A DNA stretch of 64,000 bases from Streptomyces collinus. Lineage in GTDB: Bacteria > Actinomycetota > Actinomycetes > Streptomycetales > Streptomycetaceae. Both the position numbers and the translations under genes were made by a program. The DNA lies in assembly GCF_031348265.1 (NCBI RefSeq), contig NZ_CP133771.1, positions 4,278,001 to 4,342,000 on the forward strand, in the 5' to 3' direction. Positions 32,812 to 43,550 of this stretch are shown here, in pieces (position 1 is the stretch's first letter; each line of letters starts with the position of its first letter). Below the pieces are notes generated by a model that saw only the letters and a list, made by a program, of their open reading frames with translations, searched no databases and had not been told where the DNA came from.

Positions 32812-35800
32812 GTGAGCAGCAGGCCATCCCGAGGCGCTGCTCGCCTCGCAGCCATACTGGACGCGCTTCCCGACGCGTTGGTGCTGGTCAACGCCAATGG
32901 AACGGTCGTCAACGCCAACACCATCGCCTTGGAGGCCTTCGAGACTCCGGGGACCGCTCTGGTGGGGCGCGGGCTGCTCGATCTGCTGCCGCAGTTCGAC
33001 TCCAAGCTCATCCCCGGCTCCATGCGGCGCCCGGAACACCTCGACCCGCACGCCCGGACCAAGCCGACCCGGATGATCGCGCGCCGGACCGACGGGACCG
33101 AGTTCCCCGTCGAGGTCACCAGTGCGAATCTGGAGAACGGGCAGCAGGCCTACGACGGTTACGGGTACAGCGGTGACGAGCTGCTCATGCTCGTCGTGAG
33201 GGACCTGACCGGGACCGTGGACACCGAGGCCGAGCTCGCGCGGTCGCAGCGGCAGACCGAGATGATCCTGCGGGCCGCGTCCGAGGGCGTCGTCGGGACC
33301 GACACCGACGGACGGATCGTGCTCGTCAATCCGGCCGCCGCTCAGATACTGGGATTCAGGGCCAGTGATCTCGGCGGGCGCGAACTGCACGACCTCGTGC
33401 TGCACTCACGCGCCGACGGCTCGCCCTTCCCGTACGAAGAGTCGCCACTCGCCGACACCCTGCGCTCCGGGCGCAAGCACCGGGTGCGCGGCCAGGTGCT
33501 GTACGCCAAGGACGGCGGCAAGGTGCCGGTCGACCTGACGACCGCGCCCGTGCGCGACGGCGACCAGCTCGTCGGCGCCGTGATGACCTTCACCGACCGG
33601 CGGCCCTACGACGCCGTCGTCGAGGAGAAGGAGGCGGCGGAGAAGCGGCACGCCGAGGAACTGGAGCGGGTCGCCGAGGAGCACGCCTCCGAACTCACCG
33701 CGCTGCGCCAGCGGCACGTCACCGAAGTGGAGGAGCTCACCGAGCGGCACGCCGAGGAGCTCGCCGCCGACGAAGAGCGGTACGCCGCCCTCGGGGAGCG
33801 GGAGAAGGACCGTTTCGAGGCGCTCGCCGCCCGGCACGAGCAGTTGCTGACCCTCCTCGGCCGGTCGCTGCGCGGCCCGCTGGACGAGCTGCGCCGCGAG
33901 CTGGCCGCGCTGGCCGCCGACGACGCGGGGCAGCTGTGGCCCGAGGCCAACCAGGTGCTGCATCACCTCTCGGCGGGCTATGCGCGCATCACGACACTGA
34001 TCGACAACGTCCTCGGGTACCAGCGGCTCGACGCCGGCGGCGAGAGCATCTCCCGTACGAAGGTGATGCTGGACGCCGTCGTCGCCGCCGGGGTCGACGG
34101 GGCCGTCGAGCTCATCGGGCCCGGGCGCGTGCAGTTCGCCGTGCACGCGCCGCCCATCGAGGCCGAGGTCGATCCCCGGCTGCTCGCGACCGCCCTCGCG
34201 CATCTCGTCGCGGACGTGGCCGGGGTCGACGCGACCGGCAACACTCCCGTGTCGGCGGGCGGTTACCTGGACAACACCGTCGTGGTGGCGGCGGCGCAGC
34301 GCGGTGAGGTCGTCCGCATCGAGGTGCGCGGCCCGTACGCCGGTGGCGACACCGTGCACGAGCCGATCGTGCGCGGGATCGTCCGGGCCCACGGAGGTGT
34401 GCTGCAGACGCACGACGTGCCGGGGATGAGCGGGAGCGCGTACGTCCTGGAGGTGCCGATCGGGGGCGGGGCCGGGGCGGTCGCCGTCCAGCCGGTGGAC
34501 GAGTCCGCCGCGCTCGCCGTCGTCGACCCCGCGCTCGTCGGCCCGGCTCCCGTCGATCCCGCCGGGCAGACGTCCGGTGGGGGGCGGCGGCGGGCACGGC
34601 GGGCCACCACCGACGCGTTCCTGGACGGAGACGTCCCTGGTGGTGAGGGCGAGGCGGCCGGTGGTCCCGGAGCCGACGGGGCCGCGCCCACCGGGCGGCG
34701 CAGGCGCCGGGCCGCCGGGGAGCAGGCGGCCCTTCCGGCTCAGGCCTCCGGTGAGGACGGCGCGTCGGGCGGCGCGTCGGGCGGCACCGGACGACGGCGG
34801 CGCGCGGCGGAGGACGCCGGTGCGGGTGCCGTCGGCAGTGCCGTCGAGGGTGTCGCCGAGGGGGCCGTGATGACGGCCGCCGAGCATGCGGCGGGCGCCG
34901 CCGCCTCGAACACGGGACTGGGCGGGACCGTGCCGCCGCAGGGTGTGCCCGGGCCGTCCGGCCGACGGGGCCGGAGTGAGCCAGGTGAGCAGGCCGCGCT
35001 GCCGCCGGCGCTGCCCGCGTCGCCGTCCGGTGGTGAGGCCGCCGGTCCGTCCGACGCGGCTCAGGGGCAGGCCCAGCAGCCGACCGGGCGCCGGCGGCGT
35101 GCGCTGGCCGCGGCCAACGAGCGGGCGGCGGCGGCCCAGGAGGCGGCGGGGCCGCGTCCGGTGTTCGCACTGCCGCCGGCCGAGGCCGATCAGACTCCGG
35201 CCCCGGCCCCCGCGCCCGCCCAGCAGGAGGCTCCGGCCGTAGCAGGGCAGCCGGTCGCCGACGGGTCCGTGGGAGCGCCGGGGGTCGTGCCCGCTCAGGG
35301 GCAGGTGCCGGTTCCGGAGCAGGGCGCCGGGGTGGTCCCCGGTGTGGCCGCCGCCGGTGCCGGGGCGGTCGAGGAGGGGCGGCACGACGCCGTCCCGCAC
35401 GACCAGTCCGCCGATCACACTCCGCCGCAGCCGCATCCCACCAGCGCGCCGACCGGCCGCCGGCGACGGGCCGTCGCCGCGCCGCAGCCTGCCGAGCCGG
35501 CCGGAGCGCAGGCGCCGGCGGGTGCCGACCAGGCGGGTCCGGTGCCTTCGGGTTCCGTGCCTGCGGGTCCCGTGCCCGCTGGTTCCACAGCTACAGGTCC
35601 CGTGCCTACGGGTTCGGTGCCGGGCGGTTCGGTGCCCGCCGGTTCGGTGCCTGCCGGTTCCGTGCCGGGCGCTCCCGTCCAGGCCGGCTTCGCCGCTTCC
35701 CCCGTTGCGCCGGGTACGGCCGTGCCGCCGCAGGGCGTGCCGGGTCCCGCGCAGGGGAACGTCCCCCACGCGAACGCCCCGCACGGCGTCCAGCCGCCGG

Positions 35801-37479
35801 GCGTGTCCGTCCCCGCCCAGGGCGGGCTCGGGCAGAGTGTGCAGGCGGCCCTGCCGGGGCAGGCTGTGCAGCCCCCCGCACCGGCCCAGCCCCTGCCCCA
35901 GCAGGGCGTCGCCGCACCGGGTCAGCAGCCGTCCGCCGGGCCGCTCCCCGCGGAGGCCGCTCCCGGGCAGGGCACCCCGCCCCAGGGCACGCCCGCCCAG
36001 GCAACGGCAGACCGGCAGCCCGGTGCCCAGCCCTGGCCCGCCGCCGACGACACGTCGGGGGCCGGTGTCGCACACCCCGTGTCCCCGAACGGCACGCCGC
36101 CCCGGGCCGCGCAGCAGCACACGCCCGCCCCGGGCACCCCGCTTCCGCCGGAGGGCTCGCCACGGGCGGCTCAGCCGTTGCCCGCCGAGGCCGCCGCGCC
36201 CGTCGACCCGAACTCGACGCAGGGGCGGGCGATCAGCGTGCGGACGCTGGGCCAGGGCGTGCCGTTCAACCGGCAGGCGGTCCAGGTCCAGCAGCCTTCG
36301 GCCGTACCCGGCCCGCTGTCCGCCCACCCGCAGCAGACGGCGACGCCTCCCCCGCACCAGCCGGGCGGATCGGGACGGCGCCGCAAGCTCGGCACGCCGC
36401 CCGACCCGGCGACGCGCACGGACCAGGCCGCCCGGCCGGAGCAGGGGCAGCCGCGCCCGGAGCAGCAGGCACCCCGTCCGGAGCAGGCCGCGCGGCCGCA
36501 TCCGACGGCCGAGCACACGCCGCCGCCGGTCGCCGCGCAGGTCCCCGGCCCGGCCACGGCTCCCGTTCCGGCGCAGCCGTCCCTCGCCGGTCAGTCGCGC
36601 CTGGCGCAGATGACCGAGGGCGGCGGACGGTCGTACGCCATAGGCGCACCGGACGAGAACGCCGCCGAAGGGCCGGAGCCGCTGGACGGGCCCGGCGGGG
36701 CCGTCGAGGTGGCCGATCCGCCCCGGCCGCAGCCGATGGACGACGAGCTGCCGCCCGAGCCGCTGGACAACCCGCGGCGGCTGCTGGTGTGGCCGGCGCC
36801 GGACGCCGGCACCCAGCAGGCGCTGAGCGACCGGGGCTACCGGCCGGTGATCGTGAACTCGCGCGAGGAGGTCGACGCGCAGATCGCGGCCTTCCCCGCG
36901 GCGCTGTTCGTCGACCCGCTGACCGGGCCGATCACGCGGACGGCACTGCAGTCGCTGCGGCAGGCCGCCGTGGCCGCGGAGGTGCCGGTGCTCGTCACGG
37001 CCGGGCTCGGGCAGGCCTCGCGGGACGCGGCGTACGGCGCCGATCCGGCCGTGCTGCTGAAGGCGCTGGCGCCGCGCGACACCGAGCAGCACCCGCCGCG
37101 GGTGCTGCTGATCGAGGAGCACGCGGAGATCGCGCTGGCGCTGACGGCGACGCTGGAGCGGCGCGGCATGCAGGTCGCGCGGGCCGCGAGTGACGCGGAC
37201 GCGGTGACGCTGGCGGGACAGTTCCGGCCGAACCTGGTCGTGATGGACCTGCTGCAGGTGCAGCGGCGGCAGGAGGGCTCCGCCGGGATCGTCGACTGGC
37301 TGCGGGCGAACGGGCAGCTCAACCGCACCCCGCTCGTCGTCTACACCGCAGCCGTCGACCAGGCGGACCTGCCGCGGCTGGCCTCCGGGGAGACGGTGCT
37401 GTTCCTCGCGGAGCGGTCCACCAGCTCCGAGGTGCAGACCAGGATCGTCGAGCTGCTCAGCCGGATCGGGACCAACTGA
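32812..37479 (+). CDS. Giant PAS / degenerate histidine-kinase / receiver protein
   Basis: A 1555-residue protein starting at GTG. It has PAS domains at about 10-130 and 145-265, then a charged coiled coil (about 265-345). A DHp-like region reads GRSLRGPLDELRREL, so the usual phospho-His is Arg. The ATPase-like region to about 560 lacks the Asn of the N box (DPRLLATALAHLVAD) and the DxGxG loop. About 750 residues of Pro/Ala/Gly/Gln disorder follow, with seven basic GRRRR-type motifs. Next come a receiver-like domain without the Asp pair (RRLLVWPAPDAGT, about 1320) and a last receiver (about 1428-1550) that keeps VVMDL but has E-E for the acidic pair and no clear Lys. It probably works as a scaffold or non-phosphorylated signalling protein. 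Confidence 0.8.
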   Translation: MSSRPSRGAARLAAILDALPDALVLVNANGTVVNANTIALEAFETPGTALVGRGLLDLLPQFDSKLIPGSMRRPEHLDPHARTKPTRMIARRTDGTEFPVEVTSANLENGQQAYDGYGYSGDELLMLVVRDLTGTVDTEAELARSQRQTEMILRAASEGVVGTDTDGRIVLVNPAAAQILGFRASDLGGRELHDLVLHSRADGSPFPYEESPLADTLRSGRKHRVRGQVLYAKDGGKVPVDLTTAPVRDGDQLVGAVMTFTDRRPYDAVVEEKEAAEKRHAEELERVAEEHASELTALRQRHVTEVEELTERHAEELAADEERYAALGEREKDRFEALAARHEQLLTLLGRSLRGPLDELRRELAALAADDAGQLWPEANQVLHHLSAGYARITTLIDNVLGYQRLDAGGESISRTKVMLDAVVAAGVDGAVELIGPGRVQFAVHAPPIEAEVDPRLLATALAHLVADVAGVDATGNTPVSAGGYLDNTVVVAAAQRGEVVRIEVRGPYAGGDTVHEPIVRGIVRAHGGVLQTHDVPGMSGSAYVLEVPIGGGAGAVAVQPVDESAALAVVDPALVGPAPVDPAGQTSGGGRRRARRATTDAFLDGDVPGGEGEAAGGPGADGAAPTGRRRRRAAGEQAALPAQASGEDGASGGASGGTGRRRRAAEDAGAGAVGSAVEGVAEGAVMTAAEHAAGAAASNTGLGGTVPPQGVPGPSGRRGRSEPGEQAALPPALPASPSGGEAAGPSDAAQGQAQQPTGRRRRALAAANERAAAAQEAAGPRPVFALPPAEADQTPAPAPAPAQQEAPAVAGQPVADGSVGAPGVVPAQGQVPVPEQGAGVVPGVAAAGAGAVEEGRHDAVPHDQSADHTPPQPHPTSAPTGRRRRAVAAPQPAEPAGAQAPAGADQAGPVPSGSVPAGPVPAGSTATGPVPTGSVPGGSVPAGSVPAGSVPGAPVQAGFAASPVAPGTAVPPQGVPGPAQGNVPHANAPHGVQPPGVSVPAQGGLGQSVQAALPGQAVQPPAPAQPLPQQGVAAPGQQPSAGPLPAEAAPGQGTPPQGTPAQATADRQPGAQPWPAADDTSGAGVAHPVSPNGTPPRAAQQHTPAPGTPLPPEGSPRAAQPLPAEAAAPVDPNSTQGRAISVRTLGQGVPFNRQAVQVQQPSAVPGPLSAHPQQTATPPPHQPGGSGRRRKLGTPPDPATRTDQAARPEQGQPRPEQQAPRPEQAARPHPTAEHTPPPVAAQVPGPATAPVPAQPSLAGQSRLAQMTEGGGRSYAIGAPDENAAEGPEPLDGPGGAVEVADPPRPQPMDDELPPEPLDNPRRLLVWPAPDAGTQQALSDRGYRPVIVNSREEVDAQIAAFPAALFVDPLTGPITRTALQSLRQAAVAAEVPVLVTAGLGQASRDAAYGADPAVLLKALAPRDTEQHPPRVLLIEEHAEIALALTATLERRGMQVARAASDADAVTLAGQFRPNLVVMDLLQVQRRQEGSAGIVDWLRANGQLNRTPLVVYTAAVDQADLPRLASGETVLFLAERSTSSEVQTRIVELLSRIGTN

Positions 37480-37495
37480 GCACCGGGCCGTAGTC

Positions 37496-38074
37496 CTACC
37501 GGGCCGTCAGCCGGCGCGCGGCCTCCTTCACCGAGGCCCGCAGGCGGTCCCGTTCGGACTCGCCGTCGCCGACCAGGATGCGCCGCATCTGGGGGACGAC
37601 GGCGGTCCAGTTGGCCAGGGCGGTCAGCAGGAACAGCAGGTCGGCCGCCGGAATGGCGTCCGTGACGGCTCCGCGCTGCTGCCCCTCCCGGAGGGCGGCG
37701 ACCTTGCGGGCGTAGTGCTCCTGGCGGTCGGACTCGTGGGGCAGCTCGGTGCTGCCGTACTCCAGGCCCTCCCAGAAGAGCAGGCGCAGCAGCTCCGGGT
37801 GGGCGGCGTGGTAGTCCATCAGGCGGTCGACCCAGCCCTCGATGTCGTCCGGGTCGACGGGGACGGCCTCGGCGAGGTGGAGCATCTTCTTTTCGAGGAC
37901 GATCGCGAACAGCTCGGCCTTGTTGCCGAAGTAGGCGTAGATGAGCTGCTTGTTGGCCTTCGCCGCGCCGGCGATGCGGTCGATGCGGGCGCCGGCGATG
38001 CCGTGCCGGGCGAACTCGGCGACCGCCGCCTCGAAGATCCGGGCCTTGGTGGCCTCGGGGTCCCTTGCTGCCAT
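37496..38074 (-). CDS. TetR-family regulator
   Basis: A 192-residue repressor: HTH at about 10-55 (IDRIAGAAKANKQLIYAYFGNKAELF), then a helical ligand domain with AADLLFLLTALANW. It is divergent from the MFS gene at 38206, and two CAACC-N4-(A/G)GTTG sites lie between them. It converges on the large PAS protein with a 16-bp gap. Likely represses itself and the MFS pump. Confidence 0.92.
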   Translation of the reverse strand: MAARDPEATKARIFEAAVAEFARHGIAGARIDRIAGAAKANKQLIYAYFGNKAELFAIVLEKKMLHLAEAVPVDPDDIEGWVDRLMDYHAAHPELLRLLFWEGLEYGSTELPHESDRQEHYARKVAALREGQQRGAVTDAIPAADLLFLLTALANWTAVVPQMRRILVGDGESERDRLRASVKEAARRLTAR

Positions 38075-38102
38075 GGGGGAGAGGGTAGCGCGGCCGGGTA
38101 AC

Positions 38103-38116
38103 CAACCGTTTGGTTG
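38103..38116. promoter_or_regulatory. TetR operator site 1 (CAACC-GTTT-GGTTG)
   Basis: Perfect 5-bp arms around 4 bp, 29 bp before the TetR start. Related to site 2 at 38162. Confidence 0.65.
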
Positions 38117-38161
38117 ACAGGGAATGGCGGGGCGGCTCAGACTGTTCCCTCCTCAGCCAAC

Positions 38162-38175
38162 CAACCAGTTAGTTG
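38162..38175. promoter_or_regulatory. TetR operator site 2 (CAACC-AGTT-AGTTG)
   Basis: Same layout with one arm mismatch, 59 bp from site 1 and 31 bp before the MFS ATG. Two sites for two divergent promoters fit a shared repressor. Confidence 0.6.
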
Positions 38176-38205
38176 CTAGAGCCGACTCCAAGGAGTCCCC
38201 CTCCC

Positions 38206-39408
38206 ATGCCGTCAGCGACCACTACCGCAGCCCGTGGCACTGCCGCCCCCGTGCGGCAGGCCCGTACCCCCGCCCCCGGCCTCTTCCTCACGCTGCTCGC
38301 CGTGTGCAGCGCGGTCACCGCCGCCAACATCTACCTCGCCGCGCCGCTGCTGCCGCTCATGGCCCGCGACTTCGGCTCGGCGCCCTCGGCCATCGCCTGG
38401 ATCGCCTCGGTCGCCCAGCTCGGCTACGCGGTCGGGCTGCTGTTCTTCGCCCCGCTCGGCGACCGTGCGAACCGGCGCCGGCTGGTCGCCGGGCTCACGC
38501 TCGTCACCGCGCTCGCGCTGGGTGCCAGTGCGGCCGCCCCGGGCACCGCCGCCCTCGCCGCCGCGATGTTCGTCGCCTCGGCGGCGACCGTGATCCCCCA
38601 GCTGCTCGTCCCGCTGGTCGCCGAGCGGGCCCCCGCCGAGCGGCGGGCCAGGCATGTCGCGGCGGTCATCGCGGGCCTGTTCACCGGCATCGTCGCGGCC
38701 CGGGTCCTGGGCGGGCTGGCCGGGCAGGCGTTCGGCTGGCGGTGGGTGTTCGCGGGCGCCGCCGTGCTCACGCTCGCCCTGGGGCTCGCGACCGCGGTGG
38801 TCCTGCCGTCGCGGGGGCGCCGGGAGGGCCCGCTGTTCGCGGGGCTCGTCGCGCTGCCTTCGGTGCTGCGGGGCTCGCCGGAGCTGTGGCGGGCGTGCGT
38901 GCGGCAGGCCGGGATGTTCGGCGCGTGGAGCGCGCTGTGGACCTCACTGGCGCTGCTGCTGACCGGGCCGGAACACGGTCTGTCCACCGCGACCGCCGGG
39001 CTGTTCGGGCTCTTCGGGCTGACCGCGAGTGCGGTGGCGCCGCTGGCGGGCGGTCTCGTGGACCGGTTCGGGGCGGCGCGGGTCGTGCGCTCCGCGTACC
39101 TGGTCGCCGCCGTTTCGGTGCCGCTGTTCTGGCTGGGCGGGCAGGTGCTGTGGGCGCTGTTCGCCGCCGCGGTCGCCGTGCACGCGGCCCTGGTCGCCTC
39201 CCACGTCGCCAACCAGACCCTGGCCCTGACCGCGACCTCCACCCCCGCCACGGCCAACACCGCCTATGTGGTCGCCGGCTTCGCCGGCGGCGCGGCCGCT
39301 TCGGCTCTCGCGGGGACCGCCTACACCCACTTCGGGTGGGGCGGGGTGTGCGTCGTCGCGGGGGTGTGGCTGGTGCTGGGGTGGGGGCTGACCTCCGTAC
39401 GCCGGTGA
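38206..39408 (+). CDS. MFS transporter, 12-TM drug-exporter type
   Basis: A 400-residue pump with twelve hydrophobic segments. Motif A reads PLGDRANRRRL after TM2, and a conserved AANIYLAAPLLPLMARDFG opens TM1. The start follows AAGGAG. It is divergent from its presumed TetR regulator and ends in the hairpin at 39449. Substrate unknown. Confidence 0.92.
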   Translation: MPSATTTAARGTAAPVRQARTPAPGLFLTLLAVCSAVTAANIYLAAPLLPLMARDFGSAPSAIAWIASVAQLGYAVGLLFFAPLGDRANRRRLVAGLTLVTALALGASAAAPGTAALAAAMFVASAATVIPQLLVPLVAERAPAERRARHVAAVIAGLFTGIVAARVLGGLAGQAFGWRWVFAGAAVLTLALGLATAVVLPSRGRREGPLFAGLVALPSVLRGSPELWRACVRQAGMFGAWSALWTSLALLLTGPEHGLSTATAGLFGLFGLTASAVAPLAGGLVDRFGAARVVRSAYLVAAVSVPLFWLGGQVLWALFAAAVAVHAALVASHVANQTLALTATSTPATANTAYVVAGFAGGAAASALAGTAYTHFGWGGVCVVAGVWLVLGWGLTSVRR

Positions 39409-39448
39409 GACGATCCAGCGGCACGCGCGTGCCCGGCGTGCGGACACG

Positions 39449-39480
39449 GAGGAGCCCCCGGCCACAGCCAGGGGCTCCTC
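39449..39480. terminator. Bidirectional terminator
   Basis: A 10-bp perfect stem GAGGAGCCCC / GGGGCTCCTC with a 12-base loop between the convergent MFS and acyl-CoA ligase genes. Confidence 0.75.
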
Positions 39481-39493
39481 AAGGCCATGCCGG

Positions 39494-41155
<1,662 letters not shown>

Positions 41156-41303
41156 GGCGTCCTCCCGGGGGCGACTTTGCCTACGCGGTGGTAAAGGTTG
41201 CGCTGATTCTGCGCACATACCACGCGGTATGTCACTAGGACCGGGTGATCGATCAGATCACGCCATGCCGGAGGGGCAGCTCACAAGCGGGCCGGGCACC
41301 GCC

Positions 41304-41864
41304 TCACTGACGGACAAGTCCCAGCTCAGCGTCCTCGCGGAGCTTGCCGATCGCCCGGGAGACGGCCGACTTCACCGTGCCCACCGAAACGCCGAGCACC
41401 TCGGCCGTCTGGACCTCGCTGAGGTCCTCGTAGTACCTGAGGACCAGCATCGCCCGCTGGCGGGCGGGCAGCCGCATGATCGCCCGCCACATCGCGTCGC
41501 GCAGCGCCTGCTGCTCGGCCGGGTCGTCACCGCCGGGCACCGGGTCCGGCTCGGGCAGCTCGTCGCAGGCGAACTCGTCGACCTTGCGCTTGCGCCACTG
41601 CGAGGTCCGGGTGTTCAGCAGCGCCCGCCGCACATAGCCGTCGAGGGCGCGGTGGTCCTCGATGCGCTCCCAGGCGACGTACGTCTTGGTGAGGGCGGTC
41701 TGCAGCAGGTCCTCCGCGTCACTCGGGTTGCCGGTGAGCGAGCGGGCGGTACGCAGCAGCACCGGCTGGCGGGCCCTGACGTACGACGAGAACGACGGGT
41801 ACGGAAGGGTCTGCGCCGCTGGTCCGGCCGCCTTCGAAGCGCTCGTGCAGACGAGTGTGGTCAT
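41304..41864 (-). CDS. ECF sigma factor, SigE family
   Basis: A 186-residue group 4 sigma factor. Region 2 reads ARSLTGNPSDAEDLLQTALTKTYVAWERI with Trp-rich RTSQWRKRKVDEF, and region 4 is LPARQRAMLVLRYYEDLSEVQTAEVLGVSVGTVKSAVSRA. No anti-sigma gene is adjacent. It sits between the acyl-CoA ligase and the thiolase-like gene on the same strand; a regulon is not evident. Confidence 0.93.
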   Translation of the reverse strand: MTTLVCTSASKAAGPAAQTLPYPSFSSYVRARQPVLLRTARSLTGNPSDAEDLLQTALTKTYVAWERIEDHRALDGYVRRALLNTRTSQWRKRKVDEFACDELPEPDPVPGGDDPAEQQALRDAMWRAIMRLPARQRAMLVLRYYEDLSEVQTAEVLGVSVGTVKSAVSRAIGKLREDAELGLVRQ

Positions 41865-41997
41865 GGCTCAACGCTATGAGCGAGGGCACGCCGAGCGGAT
41901 CGGCCGCAGGTCCCGAAGCGGGGTCCCCCTCAGGTTGTAGGGGTAGGGTCCGCTGCACCTCCTGTAGGTGGAGCGGTGGGACCGGGGTACTGCGGGT

Positions 41998-43170
41998 TCA
42001 CCCCTGGGGGGCGGCGGTCAGTACGAGTCCCGACGTAGGCACGCCCGTCCCCGCCGTCACCAGGACCCGCTGCGCCCCGGGCACCTGGTTCACCGCCGTC
42101 CCCCTGATCTGCCGGACGGCCTCCGCGATGCCGTTCATGCCGTGCAGGTACGCCTCGCCCAGCTGACCGCCGTGCGTGTTCAGGGGCAGATGCTCCCCGG
42201 CCACGAAGTCCGCCGCCTCGCCGGGGCCGCAGAAGCCGAACTCCTCCAGCTGCGTCAGCACGAACGGCGTGAAGTGGTCGTAGAGGATGCCCACGTCGAT
42301 GTCGGCCGGGGCGAGCCCCGAGGCGCGCCACAGCTGCCGGGCGACCACCGCGGCCTCGGGCAGCCCGGTCAGGTCGTCGCGGTAGAAGCTCGTCATCTGC
42401 TCCTGGGCCCGCCCGGCGCCCTGGGCGGCCGCGGCGATCACGGCCGGCGGGTGGGGCAGGTCGCGGGCCCGTTCGACGGAGGTGACGACGAGGGCCTGGC
42501 CGCCGTCCGTCTCCTGACAGCAGTCGAGCAGCCGCAGCGGTTCGACGATCCAGCGCGAGGCGGCGTGGTCGGCCAGGGTGATGGGCCGGCCGTGGAAGTG
42601 GGCCGCCGGGTTGGTCGCCGCGTACTTCCGGCCGGCGACCGCCACGTGCCCGAAGGCCTCCGGGGTCAGCCCGTAGGTGTGCAGGTAGCGCCGGGCCGCC
42701 ATCGCCACCCACGAGGCCGGGGTGAGCAGGCCGAACGGCAGGGACCAGCCGAGGGCCGCGCCCTCCGCCGAGGGTTCCCGGTGCCGCACCCCGGAGCCGA
42801 AGCGGCGGCCCGAGCGCTCGTTGAAGGCGCGGTAGCAGACGACCACGTCCGCCACGCCCGCGGCGATCGCCAGGGCCGCCTGCTGGACGGTGGCGCAGGC
42901 CGCGCCGCCGCCGTAGTGGACGCGGGAGAAGAAGGACAGCTCCCCGATGCCCGCCGCCTGGGCGACGGTGATCTCGGGGCTGGTGTCCATGGTGAAGGTG
43001 ACCATCCCGTCGACGTCGGCCGGGGTCAGCCCGGCGTCCGCCAGGGCCGCCCGCACCGCCTCGACGGCCAGGCGCAGTTCGCTGCGGCCCGAGTCCTTGG
43101 TGAAGGCGGTGGCCCCCACGCCGACGACGGCCGCGCGCCCGCCGAGACCGTCCCGCGCTCGCGGGCTCAT
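41998..43170 (-). CDS. Thiolase-like lipid-transfer protein (Ltp2-like aldolase)
   Basis: A 390-residue member of the non-condensing thiolase/SCP-x branch. Landmarks are GGGAACATVQQAALAIAAG near 88, CCQETDGGQALVV near 218, ILYDHFTPF near 298 and LNTHGGQLGEAYLHGMNG near 332. Downstream partner genes are a MaoC protein and a MaoC-DUF35 fusion, each overlapping by four bases. This is the gene order of chsH2-chsH1-ltp2 in Mycobacterium, where Ltp2 cleaves the 17-hydroxy steroid acyl-CoA after hydration. Tyr residues in ILYDHF and EAYLHG are candidates for the catalytic pair. By homology of layout it is an acyl-CoA retro-aldolase; the steroid is inferred. Confidence 0.85.
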   Translation of the reverse strand: MSPRARDGLGGRAAVVGVGATAFTKDSGRSELRLAVEAVRAALADAGLTPADVDGMVTFTMDTSPEITVAQAAGIGELSFFSRVHYGGGAACATVQQAALAIAAGVADVVVCYRAFNERSGRRFGSGVRHREPSAEGAALGWSLPFGLLTPASWVAMAARRYLHTYGLTPEAFGHVAVAGRKYAATNPAAHFHGRPITLADHAASRWIVEPLRLLDCCQETDGGQALVVTSVERARDLPHPPAVIAAAAQGAGRAQEQMTSFYRDDLTGLPEAAVVARQLWRASGLAPADIDVGILYDHFTPFVLTQLEEFGFCGPGEAADFVAGEHLPLNTHGGQLGEAYLHGMNGIAEAVRQIRGTAVNQVPGAQRVLVTAGTGVPTSGLVLTAAPQG

Positions 43171-43550
43171 GCCGGGATCCTCACCGTCACCGTGCCCGTG
43201 ACGTGCTTGCCGATGCCGTTGGCGCCGACGACCCGGACGGTCACCGTGTCGCCGTCGACCTCATCGACCGTGCCCGTGAGCACCATCGTGTCGCCGGGGT
43301 GGTTGGGCGCGCCCAGCCGGATGGCGACCCGGCGCAGCTCCGCACGGGGGCCGAAGTGGTCGGTGATGTAGCGGCCGACCAGGCCGTTGGTCGTCAGGAT
43401 GTTCATGAAGATGTCGGGGGAGCCCTTGCGCCGGGCGAGCTCCGGGTCGTGGTGGACGTCCTGGTAGTCCCGGGAGGCGATCGCCCCGGCGACGATCAGG
43501 GTCCGGGTCACGGGGATCTCCAGGGGCGGGAGACGGTCACCGGCCTTCAC
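43167..43550 (-). CDS. MaoC-like enoyl-CoA hydratase subunit (ChsH1-like)
   Basis: A 127-residue single hot-dog protein with the hydratase motif SRDYQDVHHDPELARRKGSPDIFMN, containing the catalytic Asp-x4-His arrangement. GTG start (VKAGDRLPP). It is coupled by 4-base overlaps on both sides and should pair with the N-terminal hot-dog of the next-encoded partner to form one active hydratase, as ChsH1 does with ChsH2. Confidence 0.85.
   Translation of the reverse strand: MKAGDRLPPLEIPVTRTLIVAGAIASRDYQDVHHDPELARRKGSPDIFMNILTTNGLVGRYITDHFGPRAELRRVAIRLGAPNHPGDTMVLTGTVDEVDGDTVTVRVVGANGIGKHVTGTVTVRIPA

Noticed and set aside
33406..37122. A 1238-codon open frame antisense to the PAS/receiver gene
   Set aside because: It mirrors GC-rich third positions of the real gene; Arg/Gly-rich product without domains or ribosome site.
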